A stretch of 64,000 nucleotides of DNA from Pseudomonas putida (GCF_001941965.1 NZ_MKZO01000079.1:62001-126000); one strand, 5' to 3'. Positions 40,870 through 49,849 are shown, numbered from the stretch's first letter. Notes: generated from the letters alone by a model not told the origin. A program made the numbers and translations.

Positions 40870-42395
40870 GCAACCAGGCCTCGTTCACCCCGCCGAGCCT
40901 GCTGCTGACCACCATCGGCCTGTCCCTGGCGACCTTCATGCAGGTGCTCGACACCACCATCGCCAACGTGGCGCTGCCGACCATCTCCGGCAACCTCGGG
41001 GTGAGTTCGGAGCAGGGCACCTGGGTGATCACCTCGTTTGCTGTGAGCAACGCCATCGCCTTGCCGCTGACCGGCTGGCTGAGCCGGCGCTTCGGTGAGG
41101 TCAAGCTGTTCATCTGGGCGACCCTGCTGTTCGTGCTGGCTTCGTTCCTCTGCGGGATTTCCCAGTCGATGCCGGAGCTGGTGGGCTTCCGGGTCTTGCA
41201 GGGCGTTGTCGCCGGGCCGCTGTACCCGATGACCCAGACCCTGCTGATCGCGGTCTATCCGCCAGCGAAACGGGGGATGGCCCTGGCGCTATTGGCCATG
41301 GTCACGGTAGTGGCGCCGATTGCCGGGCCGATCCTCGGTGGCTGGATCACCGACAGCTACAGCTGGCCGTGGATCTTCTTCATCAATATCCCCATCGGCC
41401 TGTTCGCTGCCGCCGTGGTCCGCCAGCAGATGCGCGCGCGGCCGGTGCAGACCAGCCGCCAGCCGATGGACTATATCGGCCTGCTGAGCCTGATCATCGG
41501 CGTCGGCGCCTTGCAGATCGTCCTCGACAAGGGCAACGACCTGGACTGGTTCGAATCGAACTTCATCGTGGTCGGCAGCCTGATCTCGGTGGTGTTCATC
41601 GCCGTGTTCATCATCTGGGAGCTGACCGACAAGCACCCGGTGGTCAACTTGCGGCTGTTCGTCCACCGCAACTTCCGCATCGGCACCATCGTGCTGGTGG
41701 GCGGGTATGCCGGGTTCTTTGGCATCAACCTGATCCTGCCGCAATGGTTGCAGACGCAGATGGGCTATACCGCGACCTGGGCGGGGCTGGCGGTGGCGCC
41801 GATCGGCTTGCTGCCGGTCTTGATGTCGCCGTTCGTGGGCAAGTACGCGCACCGCTTCGACCTGCGCCTGCTGGCCGGGCTGGCGTTCCTGGCGATCGGC
41901 CTGAGCTGCTTCATGCGCGCTGAATTCACCCACGAGGTGGACTTCCAGCATGTCGCCCTGGTGCAGTTGTTCATGGGTATCGGCGTGGCGCTGTTCTTCA
42001 TGCCGACCCTGAGCATCCTGCTCTCGGACCTGCCGCCGCACCAGATCGCCGACGGCTCGGGCCTGGCGACCTTCCTGCGCACCCTGGGCGGCAGCTTCGC
42101 GGCGTCGCTGACCACCTGGATCTGGATTCGCCGGGCGGACCAGCACCATGCCTATCTCAGCGAAAGCATCAGCACCTACGACCCGGCGACCCGGGATGCC
42201 TTGCACCAAATGGGCGGGGCAGGGGGCACGGCGTATCGCCAGCTGGAGCAGATGCTCAGCAGTCAGGCGTACATGATGTCGACGGTGGATTACTTCACGT
42301 TGATGGGCTGGGTGTTCGCGGGGTTGATTCTGCTGGTGTGGCTGGCGAAACCGCCGTTTGCGGCGAAGGCGGGGCCGGCGTCGGGCGGGCATTGA
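40866..42395 (+). CDS. EmrB-like DHA2 family drug:H+ antiporter
   Basis: The 509-residue inner-membrane transporter has 14 predicted helices, as in the DHA2 family. Characteristic motifs are LDTTIANVALPTISGNLG in helix 1, WLSRRFGEVK in the 2-3 loop (motif A), GPLYPMTQTLLI and VAPIAGPILGGWITDSYSW (motif C) in helix 5. It pumps toxic compounds out through the adaptor and duct encoded upstream. The stop codon is followed by a strong terminator. Substrates are unknown. Confidence 0.93.
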   Translation: MSNQASFTPPSLLLTTIGLSLATFMQVLDTTIANVALPTISGNLGVSSEQGTWVITSFAVSNAIALPLTGWLSRRFGEVKLFIWATLLFVLASFLCGISQSMPELVGFRVLQGVVAGPLYPMTQTLLIAVYPPAKRGMALALLAMVTVVAPIAGPILGGWITDSYSWPWIFFINIPIGLFAAAVVRQQMRARPVQTSRQPMDYIGLLSLIIGVGALQIVLDKGNDLDWFESNFIVVGSLISVVFIAVFIIWELTDKHPVVNLRLFVHRNFRIGTIVLVGGYAGFFGINLILPQWLQTQMGYTATWAGLAVAPIGLLPVLMSPFVGKYAHRFDLRLLAGLAFLAIGLSCFMRAEFTHEVDFQHVALVQLFMGIGVALFFMPTLSILLSDLPPHQIADGSGLATFLRTLGGSFAASLTTWIWIRRADQHHAYLSESISTYDPATRDALHQMGGAGGTAYRQLEQMLSSQAYMMSTVDYFTLMGWVFAGLILLVWLAKPPFAAKAGPASGGH

Positions 42396-42407
42396 GGGGC
42401 GTCATGA

Positions 42408-42442
42408 AACCCTCGGGCACGCGATCCATGCGCCCGAGGGTT
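42408..42442. terminator. Terminator between efflux operon and cystatin-like gene
   Basis: The stem AACCCTCGGGC / GCCCGAGGGTT with a 13-base loop sits between the two convergent genes and can serve both strands. Confidence 0.8.
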
Positions 42443-42449
42443 CTCTCAC

Positions 42450-42722
42450 TTAGCCCAGCAGCGGCTTGATCGCAGTGATGGTCGGTTCGCCACCGATCGG
42501 CACATAGATTTCCACAGCCACATGGCGATGGCCGTTTTGGCCAGGAATGGTCTGGTCGGCTGCGTACTGATAGTTGACGCCGTTGACTTGCTGGGAACGG
42601 ACTTGCAGCGGTTGGTATTCCGCGCCAATCAGTCGCGAGGTGGCTTCGGCGAAGATTTCCTTCTCCTGGGCAGTCGGCGTGTGAAGAGGGGTCCAGCCAC
42701 CAACGATGCTTTGCTCGGTCAT
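42450..42722 (-). CDS. Cystatin/stefin-like small protein
   Basis: The 90-residue protein starts MTEQSIVGGWTPL and resembles stefins. It has an N-terminal glycine pair (the trunk in cystatins), a central QQVNGVNYQYA matching the QxVxG first hairpin loop, and a C-terminal VEIYVPIGGEPTI strand with a proline. There is no signal peptide, so it should be cytoplasmic. Stefins inhibit papain-like cysteine proteases. The start was chosen because GGAG lies eight bases upstream of this ATG rather than the earlier one. A Vfr/CRP-type box lies about 100 bases upstream. Confidence 0.75.
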   Translation of the reverse strand: MTEQSIVGGWTPLHTPTAQEKEIFAEATSRLIGAEYQPLQVRSQQVNGVNYQYAADQTIPGQNGHRHVAVEIYVPIGGEPTITAIKPLLG

Positions 42723-42820
42723 GCGTTTTATCTCCATATAAAGTTCCTACTCGTCTGGCTTTTCGGACTACGCCCCGTCTATTTCAATGGTTTCCGGCAT
42801 CCATGTTCGCGGTGTCAAAG

Positions 42821-42838
42821 ATGTGAACTGGTTCACAT
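42821..42838. promoter_or_regulatory. Candidate Vfr/CRP binding site
   Basis: The sequence ATGTGAACTGGTTCACAT is a perfect dyad with a two-base centre and contains the consensus TGTGA-N6-TCACA. It lies about 100 bases upstream of the cystatin-like start codon. A TTGACA lies just downstream of it on the minus strand at about 42813-42818. Confidence 0.6.
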
Positions 42839-42957
42839 AGTGGCTATACGATATCACTCGCAAAAGCCGCGTCTGTCGGTAAGAAACCATTTGATCTGTA
42901 AGTGATTGGCTATTCACGGAAGTGTCATGAGAATGCCGATCGGGGGCATACGAGGAA

Positions 42958-42991
42958 CCCTGTGGGAGCTGGCAAGCCAGCTCCCACAGGG
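42958..42991. repeat. Collapsed REP palindrome, tail-type
   Basis: A perfect palindrome with 16-bp arms, CCCTGTGGGAGCTGGC, around a central AA. It is a REP head with the TCCCACAGGG tail on both sides instead of one, so it looks like the product of recombination between inverted REPs. Confidence 0.85.
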
Positions 42992-43022
42992 GGCAGGTCG
43001 ATCCTTGGAGAGGGGCGGAGGA

Positions 43023-43748
43023 TCAGGCGAAGTCGAACGGGCTCAGCTGGAAACCCTGTTCATCCACCTGCAGCGCCCAGCCTTGCCTGTCCCAGTCGCC
43101 CAGCACGATGCGCCGTCCGGCACTGCCATCGTCGAGGGTGAGCTTGTGGATGGCCGGCCGGTGGGTGTGGCCGTGGATCAGGGTGTGCACGCCATGGCGT
43201 TGCATCAGGCGTGGTATGTCCTCGGCGGTGACATCGACGATGTCGTTGGCCTTCATCCGCGTCTGCGCCTTGCTTTCGCTGCGCAGCTTGCGCGCCAGCT
43301 TGTGCCGGGTCGACAGCGGAAGATGACGGAGGATCCACAGGCTCAGCGGGTTGCGCAGGTAGCGGCGCAGCTTCATGTAGGCTTCGTCGCGGGTGCACAG
43401 GCTGTCGCCATGCATCAGCAGCACCGGCTCGCCGCCCATCTCGACCACGCTGGGGTCCTTGAGCAGGGTGCAGCCAGCCGCCTTGCAGAAGGCCTGGCCG
43501 ATCAGGAAATCACGGTTGCCGTGCATCAGGAACACCCGGGTGCCGGCATCGCTCAGTTCACGCAGGGCCTGGCAGATCGACTGCTGGAACGGCGTCATGC
43601 CGTCGTCGCCGATCCAGGCCTCGAAAAAGTCGCCAAGGATGTACAGGGCCTGTGCATCCCGGGCGCGGGTCGCCAGCAGATCAAGAAACGCCCGGGTAAT
43701 GTCCGGGCGTTCTTCTTGCAGATGCAGATCGGAGATCAGCAGTATCAC
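43023..43748 (-). CDS. lpxH: UDP-2,3-diacylglucosamine diphosphatase
   Basis: The 241-residue calcineurin-like phosphoesterase hydrolyses UDP-2,3-diacylglucosamine to lipid X in lipid A synthesis at the inner membrane. Metal-binding motifs are ISDLHL, LGDFFEAWIGDD, MHGNRDFLIG, LMHGDSLCT and HGHTHRP. The start is GTG and overlaps the ppiB stop codon as GTGA, so translation is coupled. Length is normal. The gene order lpxH-ppiB-glnS-cysS is conserved in Pseudomonas. Confidence 0.95.
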   Translation of the reverse strand: MILLISDLHLQEERPDITRAFLDLLATRARDAQALYILGDFFEAWIGDDGMTPFQQSICQALRELSDAGTRVFLMHGNRDFLIGQAFCKAAGCTLLKDPSVVEMGGEPVLLMHGDSLCTRDEAYMKLRRYLRNPLSLWILRHLPLSTRHKLARKLRSESKAQTRMKANDIVDVTAEDIPRLMQRHGVHTLIHGHTHRPAIHKLTLDDGSAGRRIVLGDWDRQGWALQVDEQGFQLSPFDFA

Positions 43749-44245
43749 TCAATGATCTCGGCTTTCTCGATGATCACGTCTTCCTTCGGGACGTCCTGGT
43801 GGCCAGCCTTGGAACCGGTGGCGACCTTCTCGATGGCGTCGACGATTTCCTGGCCTTCGGTCACTGCACCGAATACCGCGTAGCCCCAGCCCTGCACGTT
43901 CTTGCCGCTGTGGTTGAGGAAGTCGTTGTTGCTGGCGTTGATGAAGAACTGCGCCGAAGCCGAATGCGGCTCCATGGTACGGGCCATGGCGATGGTGTAC
44001 TTGTCGTTCTTCAGGCCGTTGTCAGCTTCGTTCTGGATGCTGGCGCGGGTTTTCTTTTGGCCCATGCTCGCATCGAAACCGCCACCCTGGATCATGAAGC
44101 CCTTGATCACGCGGTGGAAGATGGTGCCGTCGTAGTGGCCGTCTTGCACGTACTGGACGAAGTTTTCCACGGTTTTCGGGGCTTTTTCGCTGTCCAGTTG
44201 CAGGACGATGACGCCGTGGTTGGTGCTCAGTTTGACTTTGGCCAT
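43745..44245 (-). CDS. ppiB: Peptidyl-prolyl cis-trans isomerase B (cyclophilin)
   Basis: The 166-residue cytoplasmic cyclophilin has FHRVIKGFMIQGGGFDA (catalytic Arg), SASAQFFINASNNDFLNHSG and the YAVFGAVTEGQEIVDAI motif. It lacks a signal peptide, as PpiB does. The start MAKVKLSTNHG was chosen since upstream residues are not cyclophilin-like. It accelerates proline isomerisation in protein folding. It is divergent from glnS and overlaps lpxH. Confidence 0.95.
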   Translation of the reverse strand: MAKVKLSTNHGVIVLQLDSEKAPKTVENFVQYVQDGHYDGTIFHRVIKGFMIQGGGFDASMGQKKTRASIQNEADNGLKNDKYTIAMARTMEPHSASAQFFINASNNDFLNHSGKNVQGWGYAVFGAVTEGQEIVDAIEKVATGSKAGHQDVPKEDVIIEKAEIIE

Positions 44246-44283
44246 ATGTGGATTCGCTCTTTCGAAGGCATTTTGAGGGGGCG

Positions 44284-44362
44284 TAGCTTCAAGCTTCAAG
44301 CCGTAAGCTGCAAGAAAAAGCGCATCGGTTTTCGCTTGTGGCTTGCCGCTTGAAGCTTATGG
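44284..44362. repeat. AGCTTCAAGC-type intergenic repeat
   Basis: The left arm GCTTCAAGCTTCAAGCCGTA and the right arm GCTTGTGGCTTGCCGCTTGA are an inverted pair in the divergent ppiB-glnS gap. It is the same family as at 13417-13560 and 49850-49943. Confidence 0.75.
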
Positions 44363-44512
44363 CTGCGATGAAATCGATTTTTTTACCATGCGCCGTGATT
44401 ATCCAGCCGGTTTGTCGGCGTGGTGCTGTCGGCGGCGCGACGGCTTCGGCTATGATACGGGCTTTGTTTCACGCGGCCTACCCGCGCCGCAGACCGGACT
44501 TCGAAGGATCCT

Positions 44513-46210
44513 ATGAGCAAGCCCACCGACACCGCTCCCAATGCCGCCAAAGGCGCGCCCGCCGTTCCCGTGAATTTCCTGCGCCCGATCGTGCAGGCCG
44601 ACCTGGATTCGGGCAAGCACAGCAGCATCGTCACCCGTTTCCCCCCAGAGCCCAACGGTTACCTGCATATCGGCCATGCCAAGTCGATCTGCGTGAACTT
44701 CGGCCTGGCCAAGGAATTCGGCGGTGCCTGCCACCTGCGCTTCGATGACACCAACCCGGCCAAGGAAGACCAGGAGTACATCGACGCCATCCAGGAAGAC
44801 GTCAAGTGGCTGGGCTTCGAGTGGACCGGTCCGGTGCGCTACGCCTCGGAATACTTCGACCAGTTGCACGACTGGGCCGTGGACCTGATCAAGTCGGGCA
44901 ACGCCTATGTCTGCGACCTGACCCCCGAGCAGGCCAAGGAATACCGTGGCAACCTGACCGAGCCGGGCAAGAACAGCCCGTTCCGCGAGCGCAGCGTCGA
45001 AGAGAACCTCGACCTGTTCGCGCGCATGAAGGCCGGCGAGTTCAAGGACGGCGAGCGCGTGCTGCGGGCGAAGATCGACATGGCTTCGCCGAACATGAAC
45101 CTGCGCGACCCGATCCTCTACCGGATCCGCCATGCCCACCATCACCAGACCGGTGACAAGTGGTGCATCTACCCGAACTATGACTTCACCCATGGTCAGT
45201 CGGACGCCATCGAAGGCATCACCCACTCCATCTGCACCCTGGAGTTCGAAGGCCATCGTCCGCTGTACGAGTGGTTCCTCGACAACCTGCCTGTGCCGGC
45301 CAAGCCGCGCCAGTACGAGTTCAGCCGCCTCAACCTGAACTACACCATCACCAGCAAGCGCAAGCTCAAGCAGCTCGTCGACGAGAAACACGTCAACGGC
45401 TGGGACGACCCGCGCATGTCGACCCTGTCCGGCTTCCGTCGCCGTGGCTACACCCCGGCGTCGATCCGCAACTTCTGCGAGATGATCGGCACCAACCGCT
45501 CCGACGGCGTGGTCGACATGTCGATGCTCGAGTTCAGCATCCGTGACGACCTCGACCGCAACGCACCGCGCGCCATGTGCGTGCTGCGTCCGCTGAAGGT
45601 GGTGATCACCAACTACCCGGAAGGCCAGGTCGAGCAACTGGAACTGCCGCGCCATCCGAAGGAAGACATGGGCGTGCGCGTCCTGCCGTTCGCCCGCGAG
45701 CTGTACATCGACCGCGACGACTTCATGGAAGAGCCGCCGAAGGGCTACAAGCGCCTGGAGCCGGCCGGTGAAGTGCGCCTGCGCGGCAGCTACGTGATCC
45801 GCGCCGACGAGGCGATCAAGGATGCCGACGGCACTATCGTCGAGCTGCGCTGCTCCTACGACCCGGACACCCTGGGCAAGAACCCCGAGGGCCGCAAGGT
45901 CAAGGGCGTGATCCACTGGGTCCCGGCCGAGGCCAGCGTCGAGTGCGAAGTGCGTCTGTACGATCGCCTGTTCCGCGCGGCGAACCCGGAGAAGGCCGAA
46001 GAGGGCGGCACCTTCCTCGACAACATCAACCCGGATTCGCTGCAGGTGCTGCGTGGTTGTCGTGCCGAGCCATCGCTGGGTAACGCCCAGCCAGAGGACC
46101 GCTTCCAGTTCGAGCGCGAAGGCTACTTCTGCGCCGACCTGAAAGACTCCCGTCCAGGCCAACCGGTATTCAACCGCACCGTGTCCCTGCGTGACTCCTG
46201 GGGCAGCTGA
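44513..46210 (+). CDS. glnS: Glutaminyl-tRNA synthetase
   Basis: The 565-residue class I synthetase has the signature PEPNGYLHIGHAKSI, the acceptor-binding EYFDQLHDWA region, CIYPNYDFTHGQSDAIEGITHSIC, the KMSKS-like TITSKRKLKQLV, and the two C-terminal anticodon-binding barrels. It charges tRNA-Gln with glutamine in the cytoplasm. The ribosome site AAGGA lies eight bases upstream. The cysS gene follows after nine bases. Confidence 0.97.
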   Translation: MSKPTDTAPNAAKGAPAVPVNFLRPIVQADLDSGKHSSIVTRFPPEPNGYLHIGHAKSICVNFGLAKEFGGACHLRFDDTNPAKEDQEYIDAIQEDVKWLGFEWTGPVRYASEYFDQLHDWAVDLIKSGNAYVCDLTPEQAKEYRGNLTEPGKNSPFRERSVEENLDLFARMKAGEFKDGERVLRAKIDMASPNMNLRDPILYRIRHAHHHQTGDKWCIYPNYDFTHGQSDAIEGITHSICTLEFEGHRPLYEWFLDNLPVPAKPRQYEFSRLNLNYTITSKRKLKQLVDEKHVNGWDDPRMSTLSGFRRRGYTPASIRNFCEMIGTNRSDGVVDMSMLEFSIRDDLDRNAPRAMCVLRPLKVVITNYPEGQVEQLELPRHPKEDMGVRVLPFARELYIDRDDFMEEPPKGYKRLEPAGEVRLRGSYVIRADEAIKDADGTIVELRCSYDPDTLGKNPEGRKVKGVIHWVPAEASVECEVRLYDRLFRAANPEKAEEGGTFLDNINPDSLQVLRGCRAEPSLGNAQPEDRFQFEREGYFCADLKDSRPGQPVFNRTVSLRDSWGS

Positions 46211-46219
46211 GGAAATTTC

Positions 46220-47602
46220 GTGCTTACCATCTACAACACCCTGAGCAAGACCAAGGAAGTATTCAAACCGCTGGAAGGCAACAAGGTGCGGATGTACGTC
46301 TGCGGCATGACCGTGTACGACTTCTGCCACCTGGGCCACGGCCGCAGCATGGTTGCCTTCGACCTGGTCACCCGCTGGTTGCGCTACAGTGGCTACGACC
46401 TGACCTACGTGCGCAACATCACCGACATCGATGACAAGATCATCAACCGCGCCAACGAGAACGGCGAGTCGTTCGACGCCCTGACCGCGCGCATGATCGA
46501 TGCGATGCACGAGGACGAGCGCCGCCTGAACATCCTCAAGCCGGACCTGGAGCCGCGTGCCACCGACCATATCCCCGGCATGCACGCGATGATCCAGACC
46601 CTGATCGACAAGGGCTACGCCTACGCCCCGGGCAACGGCGACGTGTACTACCGGGTCGGCAAGTTCGTCGGCTACGGCAAGCTGTCGCGCAAGAAGATCG
46701 AAGACCTGCGCATCGGTGCGCGGATCGAGGTGGACGAGGCCAAGCAGGACCCGCTGGACTTCGTCCTGTGGAAAGGCGTCAAGCCGGGCGAGCCGAGCTG
46801 GGAGTCGCCATGGGGCCCGGGTCGTCCGGGCTGGCACATCGAATGCTCGGTGATGTCCACCTGCTGCCTGGGCGAGAGCTTCGACATCCACGGTGGCGGC
46901 AGCGACCTGGAGTTCCCGCACCACGAGAACGAGATCGCCCAGAGCGAAGCGGCCACCGGCAAGCCGTACGCTGCGTCGTGGATGCACTGCGGGATGATCC
47001 GGATCAACGGCGAGAAGATGTCGAAGTCGCTGAACAACTTCTTCACTATCCGCGACGTGCTCGACAAGTATCACCCGGAGGTGGTGCGCTACCTGCTGGT
47101 GTCCAGTCACTACCGCAGCGCGATCAACTACTCCGAGGACAGCCTGCGCGACTCGAAGGGCGCCCTGGAGCGCTTCTACCACGCGCTGCGCGGTCTGCCG
47201 CTGGTGGCGCCGCAGGGTGGCGAGGCGTTCGTCGAGCGCTTTGCCGCGGCGATGAACGACGACTTCGGGACTCCGGAAGCGTGCGCCGTGTTGTTCGACC
47301 TGGTGCGCGAGATCAACCGTCTGCGTGAGAGCGATGCGCAGGCGGCGGCCGGTCTGGCGGCGCGTCTGCGTGAGCTGGGTGGGTTGCTGGGCGTGCTGCA
47401 GCTGGATGCCGACGAGTTCCTGCGTGCGGGGGCGGAAGGCAAGGTCGATGCGGCTGAAGTGGAGGCGCTGATCCAGGCCCGTCTGCAGGCCCGTGCCGAC
47501 AAGAACTGGGCAGAGTCCGACCGGATCCGCGACCAGATCACCGCCATGGGTGTGGTGCTGGAAGATGGCAAGGGTGGGACTACCTGGCGTCTGGCTGACT
47601 GA
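46220..47602 (+). CDS. cysS: Cysteinyl-tRNA synthetase
   Basis: The 460-residue class I synthetase has the zinc-binding CGMTVYDFCHLGHGRSM (HIGH motif as HLGH), WHIECSVMS, FPHHENEIAQSEAATG for the zinc site and KMSKSLNN. The start is GTG nine bases after the glnS stop, with GAGGAAA as ribosome site. It charges tRNA-Cys. The two synthetase genes form an operon, and a REPIN follows. Confidence 0.97.
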   Translation: MLTIYNTLSKTKEVFKPLEGNKVRMYVCGMTVYDFCHLGHGRSMVAFDLVTRWLRYSGYDLTYVRNITDIDDKIINRANENGESFDALTARMIDAMHEDERRLNILKPDLEPRATDHIPGMHAMIQTLIDKGYAYAPGNGDVYYRVGKFVGYGKLSRKKIEDLRIGARIEVDEAKQDPLDFVLWKGVKPGEPSWESPWGPGRPGWHIECSVMSTCCLGESFDIHGGGSDLEFPHHENEIAQSEAATGKPYAASWMHCGMIRINGEKMSKSLNNFFTIRDVLDKYHPEVVRYLLVSSHYRSAINYSEDSLRDSKGALERFYHALRGLPLVAPQGGEAFVERFAAAMNDDFGTPEACAVLFDLVREINRLRESDAQAAAGLAARLRELGGLLGVLQLDADEFLRAGAEGKVDAAEVEALIQARLQARADKNWAESDRIRDQITAMGVVLEDGKGGTTWRLAD

Positions 47603-47622
47603 AGCCTTGTGTTGCCAGTGAT

Positions 47623-47716
47623 GGCCTCATCGCTGGCAAGCCAGCTCCCACAGGTACTGCACAGACCTCAAGAACTGTGCTGACCCTGTGGGAGCTGGCT
47701 TGCCAGCGATAGGGCC
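47623..47716. repeat. REPIN between cysS and the sensor kinase gene
   Basis: An inverted REP pair with about 30 bases of spacer, immediately before the 3' end of the convergent sensor kinase gene. Confidence 0.9.
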
Positions 47717-47725
47717 ATCAGCCTT

Positions 47726-49108
47726 TCACACCTGCCCCCTGCAATGCATCACCAGCCGGGCCCCGCCGAGGTCGCTTTCCCCCACCTCCAGCCCGAACCC
47801 ATGCAGGTCGACGATCGCCGCGACGATCGACAATCCCAGCCCGAACCCCGTGTGCTTGTGGCCTTCTTCACTGCGATAGAAGCGTTTCAACACCGTCTCG
47901 CGCTCCTCCGCCGGAATCCCCGGCCCACTGTCTTCCACCGCGATATGCACGCCATCCTCGTCACCCAGGGCGCTGATCCGCACCTGGCCGCCGGCCGGGG
48001 TGAACTTGATCGCATTGCCCATCAGGTTGGCCAGGGCCTCGAACAGCAGCTCATGATCACCGAACAACGCGGGCAAGGGCTCACGCATCTCCAGGCTCAG
48101 GCTGATCTCGCCATCCTCGGCCAGCGGCAGGTAGAAATCGTGCAACTCAACCAGCAGTGCCTCGGGCTTCAGCTCGACGAAGCCGGCACGCCGCTGTCGG
48201 TCCTCCAGCTCGCTGATCCGCAACAGCCCGCGAAAGCGCGCCATCAAGGTGTCGGTCTCGGCAATCGCCTGCTCCATCGCCTCGGCCTGGGGCGCATCGT
48301 CCCCGGCCTGCTGGCGAATCCGGTAAAGCTGGGCGCGCAGGCGGGTCAGCGGGGTGCGCAGGTCATGGGCGATGTTGTCGCAGACGCCCTTGACCTCGTG
48401 CATCAGCCGTTCGATACGGTCGAGCATGGCATTGACGATGGCTGCCAGCATGTCCAGCTCGTCACGCCGTTGCGACAGCGGCAGGCGCCGGGTCAGGTCG
48501 CCGGCGACGATCTGCTCGGCGGTGGCCTGGATCGCCCGGATGCGCTTCAGCGGCCGCCGGCGCAGCCAGTACCAGCCGGCGATTCCGGGAATGATGGTCA
48601 GCGACAGGCCCCAGAGCAGGGCATGCAGGATGATCCGGGTGACCACGAACAGCGAACCGTTGTCGCGCACCAGCACCAGCCAGCGCCCGTCCGGCACCTT
48701 CAGCGCCACGCCATCGCAACTGTCCGCCGGCAGGCGCGGATCGTCGGCGTCCAGGCAGCGCTTGAGTTCGTGGATGCGTCCGTCCAGGCCAAGCCCGGCG
48801 GGCATCTGGCGGATCTGGCCGCCGAGGGCATTGAACTGCGGGTCGAACAGGCCGTAGGCGTCGAAGCTGCGCTCCTCGAAGGCCTGGCTGGCGATCAGCG
48901 CATCGTCCAGCTGCTTGCCGCTCATATGGGCGAACAGGTGCTGGCGCTGGGTCAGGGAGTGCCGGGTCAGCTTGTTCAGGTAGCTGGACACCTCAAGGTA
49001 CAGCACCCCCATGAGGATGCTGCTCCAGGCCACGAACAGGAAACTGTACAGCGCCAGCAAACGGCTGGTGGACGAGCTCCAGCCCTTATGCGGGTTCGGC
49101 AATGGCAT
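47726..49108 (-). CDS. Sensor histidine kinase
   Basis: The 460-residue kinase has two transmembrane helices (about 18-40 and 160-180) around a periplasmic sensor of about 120 residues. A HAMP domain is followed by a HisKA domain with phosphoacceptor His248 in DNIAHDLRTPLTRLR, and a HATPase domain with NLMGNAIKFTP, EDSGPGIP and GFGLGLSIV. It starts 23 bases inside the 3' end of the response regulator gene. The signal is unknown. I do not assign a name; ParS or ColS identity is not supported by sequence memory. Confidence 0.9.
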   Translation of the reverse strand: MPLPNPHKGWSSSTSRLLALYSFLFVAWSSILMGVLYLEVSSYLNKLTRHSLTQRQHLFAHMSGKQLDDALIASQAFEERSFDAYGLFDPQFNALGGQIRQMPAGLGLDGRIHELKRCLDADDPRLPADSCDGVALKVPDGRWLVLVRDNGSLFVVTRIILHALLWGLSLTIIPGIAGWYWLRRRPLKRIRAIQATAEQIVAGDLTRRLPLSQRRDELDMLAAIVNAMLDRIERLMHEVKGVCDNIAHDLRTPLTRLRAQLYRIRQQAGDDAPQAEAMEQAIAETDTLMARFRGLLRISELEDRQRRAGFVELKPEALLVELHDFYLPLAEDGEISLSLEMREPLPALFGDHELLFEALANLMGNAIKFTPAGGQVRISALGDEDGVHIAVEDSGPGIPAEERETVLKRFYRSEEGHKHTGFGLGLSIVAAIVDLHGFGLEVGESDLGGARLVMHCRGQV

Positions 49109-49766
49109 AGCCGGAGCCCCGCACGGTGCGAATCAGCGGGGTCTGGCCGGGCGCGTCGATCTTCTTGCGCAGGCGACCGATATGCACATCGATCAGGTTG
49201 GTGCCTGGGTCGAAGTGATACCCCCAGACCTCCTCGAAGATCATCATCCGGGTGATCACCTGGCCGGAATGGCGCATCAGGAATTCCAGCAGCTTGTACT
49301 CGGTGGGCAGCAGGTTCAGGGCCTGCTCGCCGCGCCGGGCTTCGTGGCTGATCAGGTCCAGTTCCAGGTCGGCGACCTGCAGGCGGGTCTGGGTCATGGG
49401 CACGCTGTTGCGCCGCAGCAGAACCTCGACCCGGGCCGCCATCTCGTCGGAGGCGAAGGGTTTGGTCAGGTAGTCGTCACCGCCGGCGCGCAGGCCGCGG
49501 ACCCGCTCGTCGACATCGGAGAGGGCACTGATCATCAGGATCGGCGTGGTGATCTTCAGGTTGCGCAGGGTGGTGACGATGGTCAGGCCGTCGACTTCCG
49601 GCAGCATGCGGTCGACGGTGATCAGGTCGTAGCCCCCGGCAATGGCGCGGGCCAGGCCTTCGCGGCCGTTGTCGATCCAGTCGACGTCGAGGCCATGGCT
49701 GGAAAGTTCGGCGACGATTTCCTGGCCGGTGACGGCATCGTCTTCGATTGTCAGTACGCGGGGCAT
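49086..49766 (-). CDS. OmpR/PhoB family response regulator
   Basis: The 226-residue regulator has a receiver domain (about 1-120, phosphoacceptor Asp52 in ITVDRMLPEVDG) and a winged-helix DNA-binding domain (about 128-224) with LLPTEYKLLEFLMRHSGQVITR and VHIGRLRKKID. It forms a coupled pair with the sensor kinase overlapping its 3' end. The start MPRVLTIEDD is the natural receiver start. The targets are unknown, but the nearby AGCTTCAAGC repeat is not a likely regulatory site. Confidence 0.92.
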   Translation of the reverse strand: MPRVLTIEDDAVTGQEIVAELSSHGLDVDWIDNGREGLARAIAGGYDLITVDRMLPEVDGLTIVTTLRNLKITTPILMISALSDVDERVRGLRAGGDDYLTKPFASDEMAARVEVLLRRNSVPMTQTRLQVADLELDLISHEARRGEQALNLLPTEYKLLEFLMRHSGQVITRMMIFEEVWGYHFDPGTNLIDVHIGRLRKKIDAPGQTPLIRTVRGSGYAIAEPA

Positions 49767-49849
49767 GCTTTTACCTGGGCGAAGGTTGGAAATTCGATTG
49801 TGCCAAAGAATAGGCAACGCCCGGGTTAAAGGAAATTTATGTTTGGGGG

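Larger units (their letters stand above)
42738..43022. other. Intergenic region with Vfr/CRP box and collapsed REP
   Basis: No gene was seen in this 285-base stretch. It holds the promoter region of the cystatin-like gene, the dyad at 42821-42838 and the palindromic REP remnant at 42958-42991. Confidence 0.6.

Noticed and set aside
47726..49766. Naming the two-component system ParRS
   Set aside because: In P. aeruginosa parRS lies a few genes beyond cysS, but here the pair is on the opposite strand and the sensor sequence does not match what I recall of ParS, so position alone is not enough.
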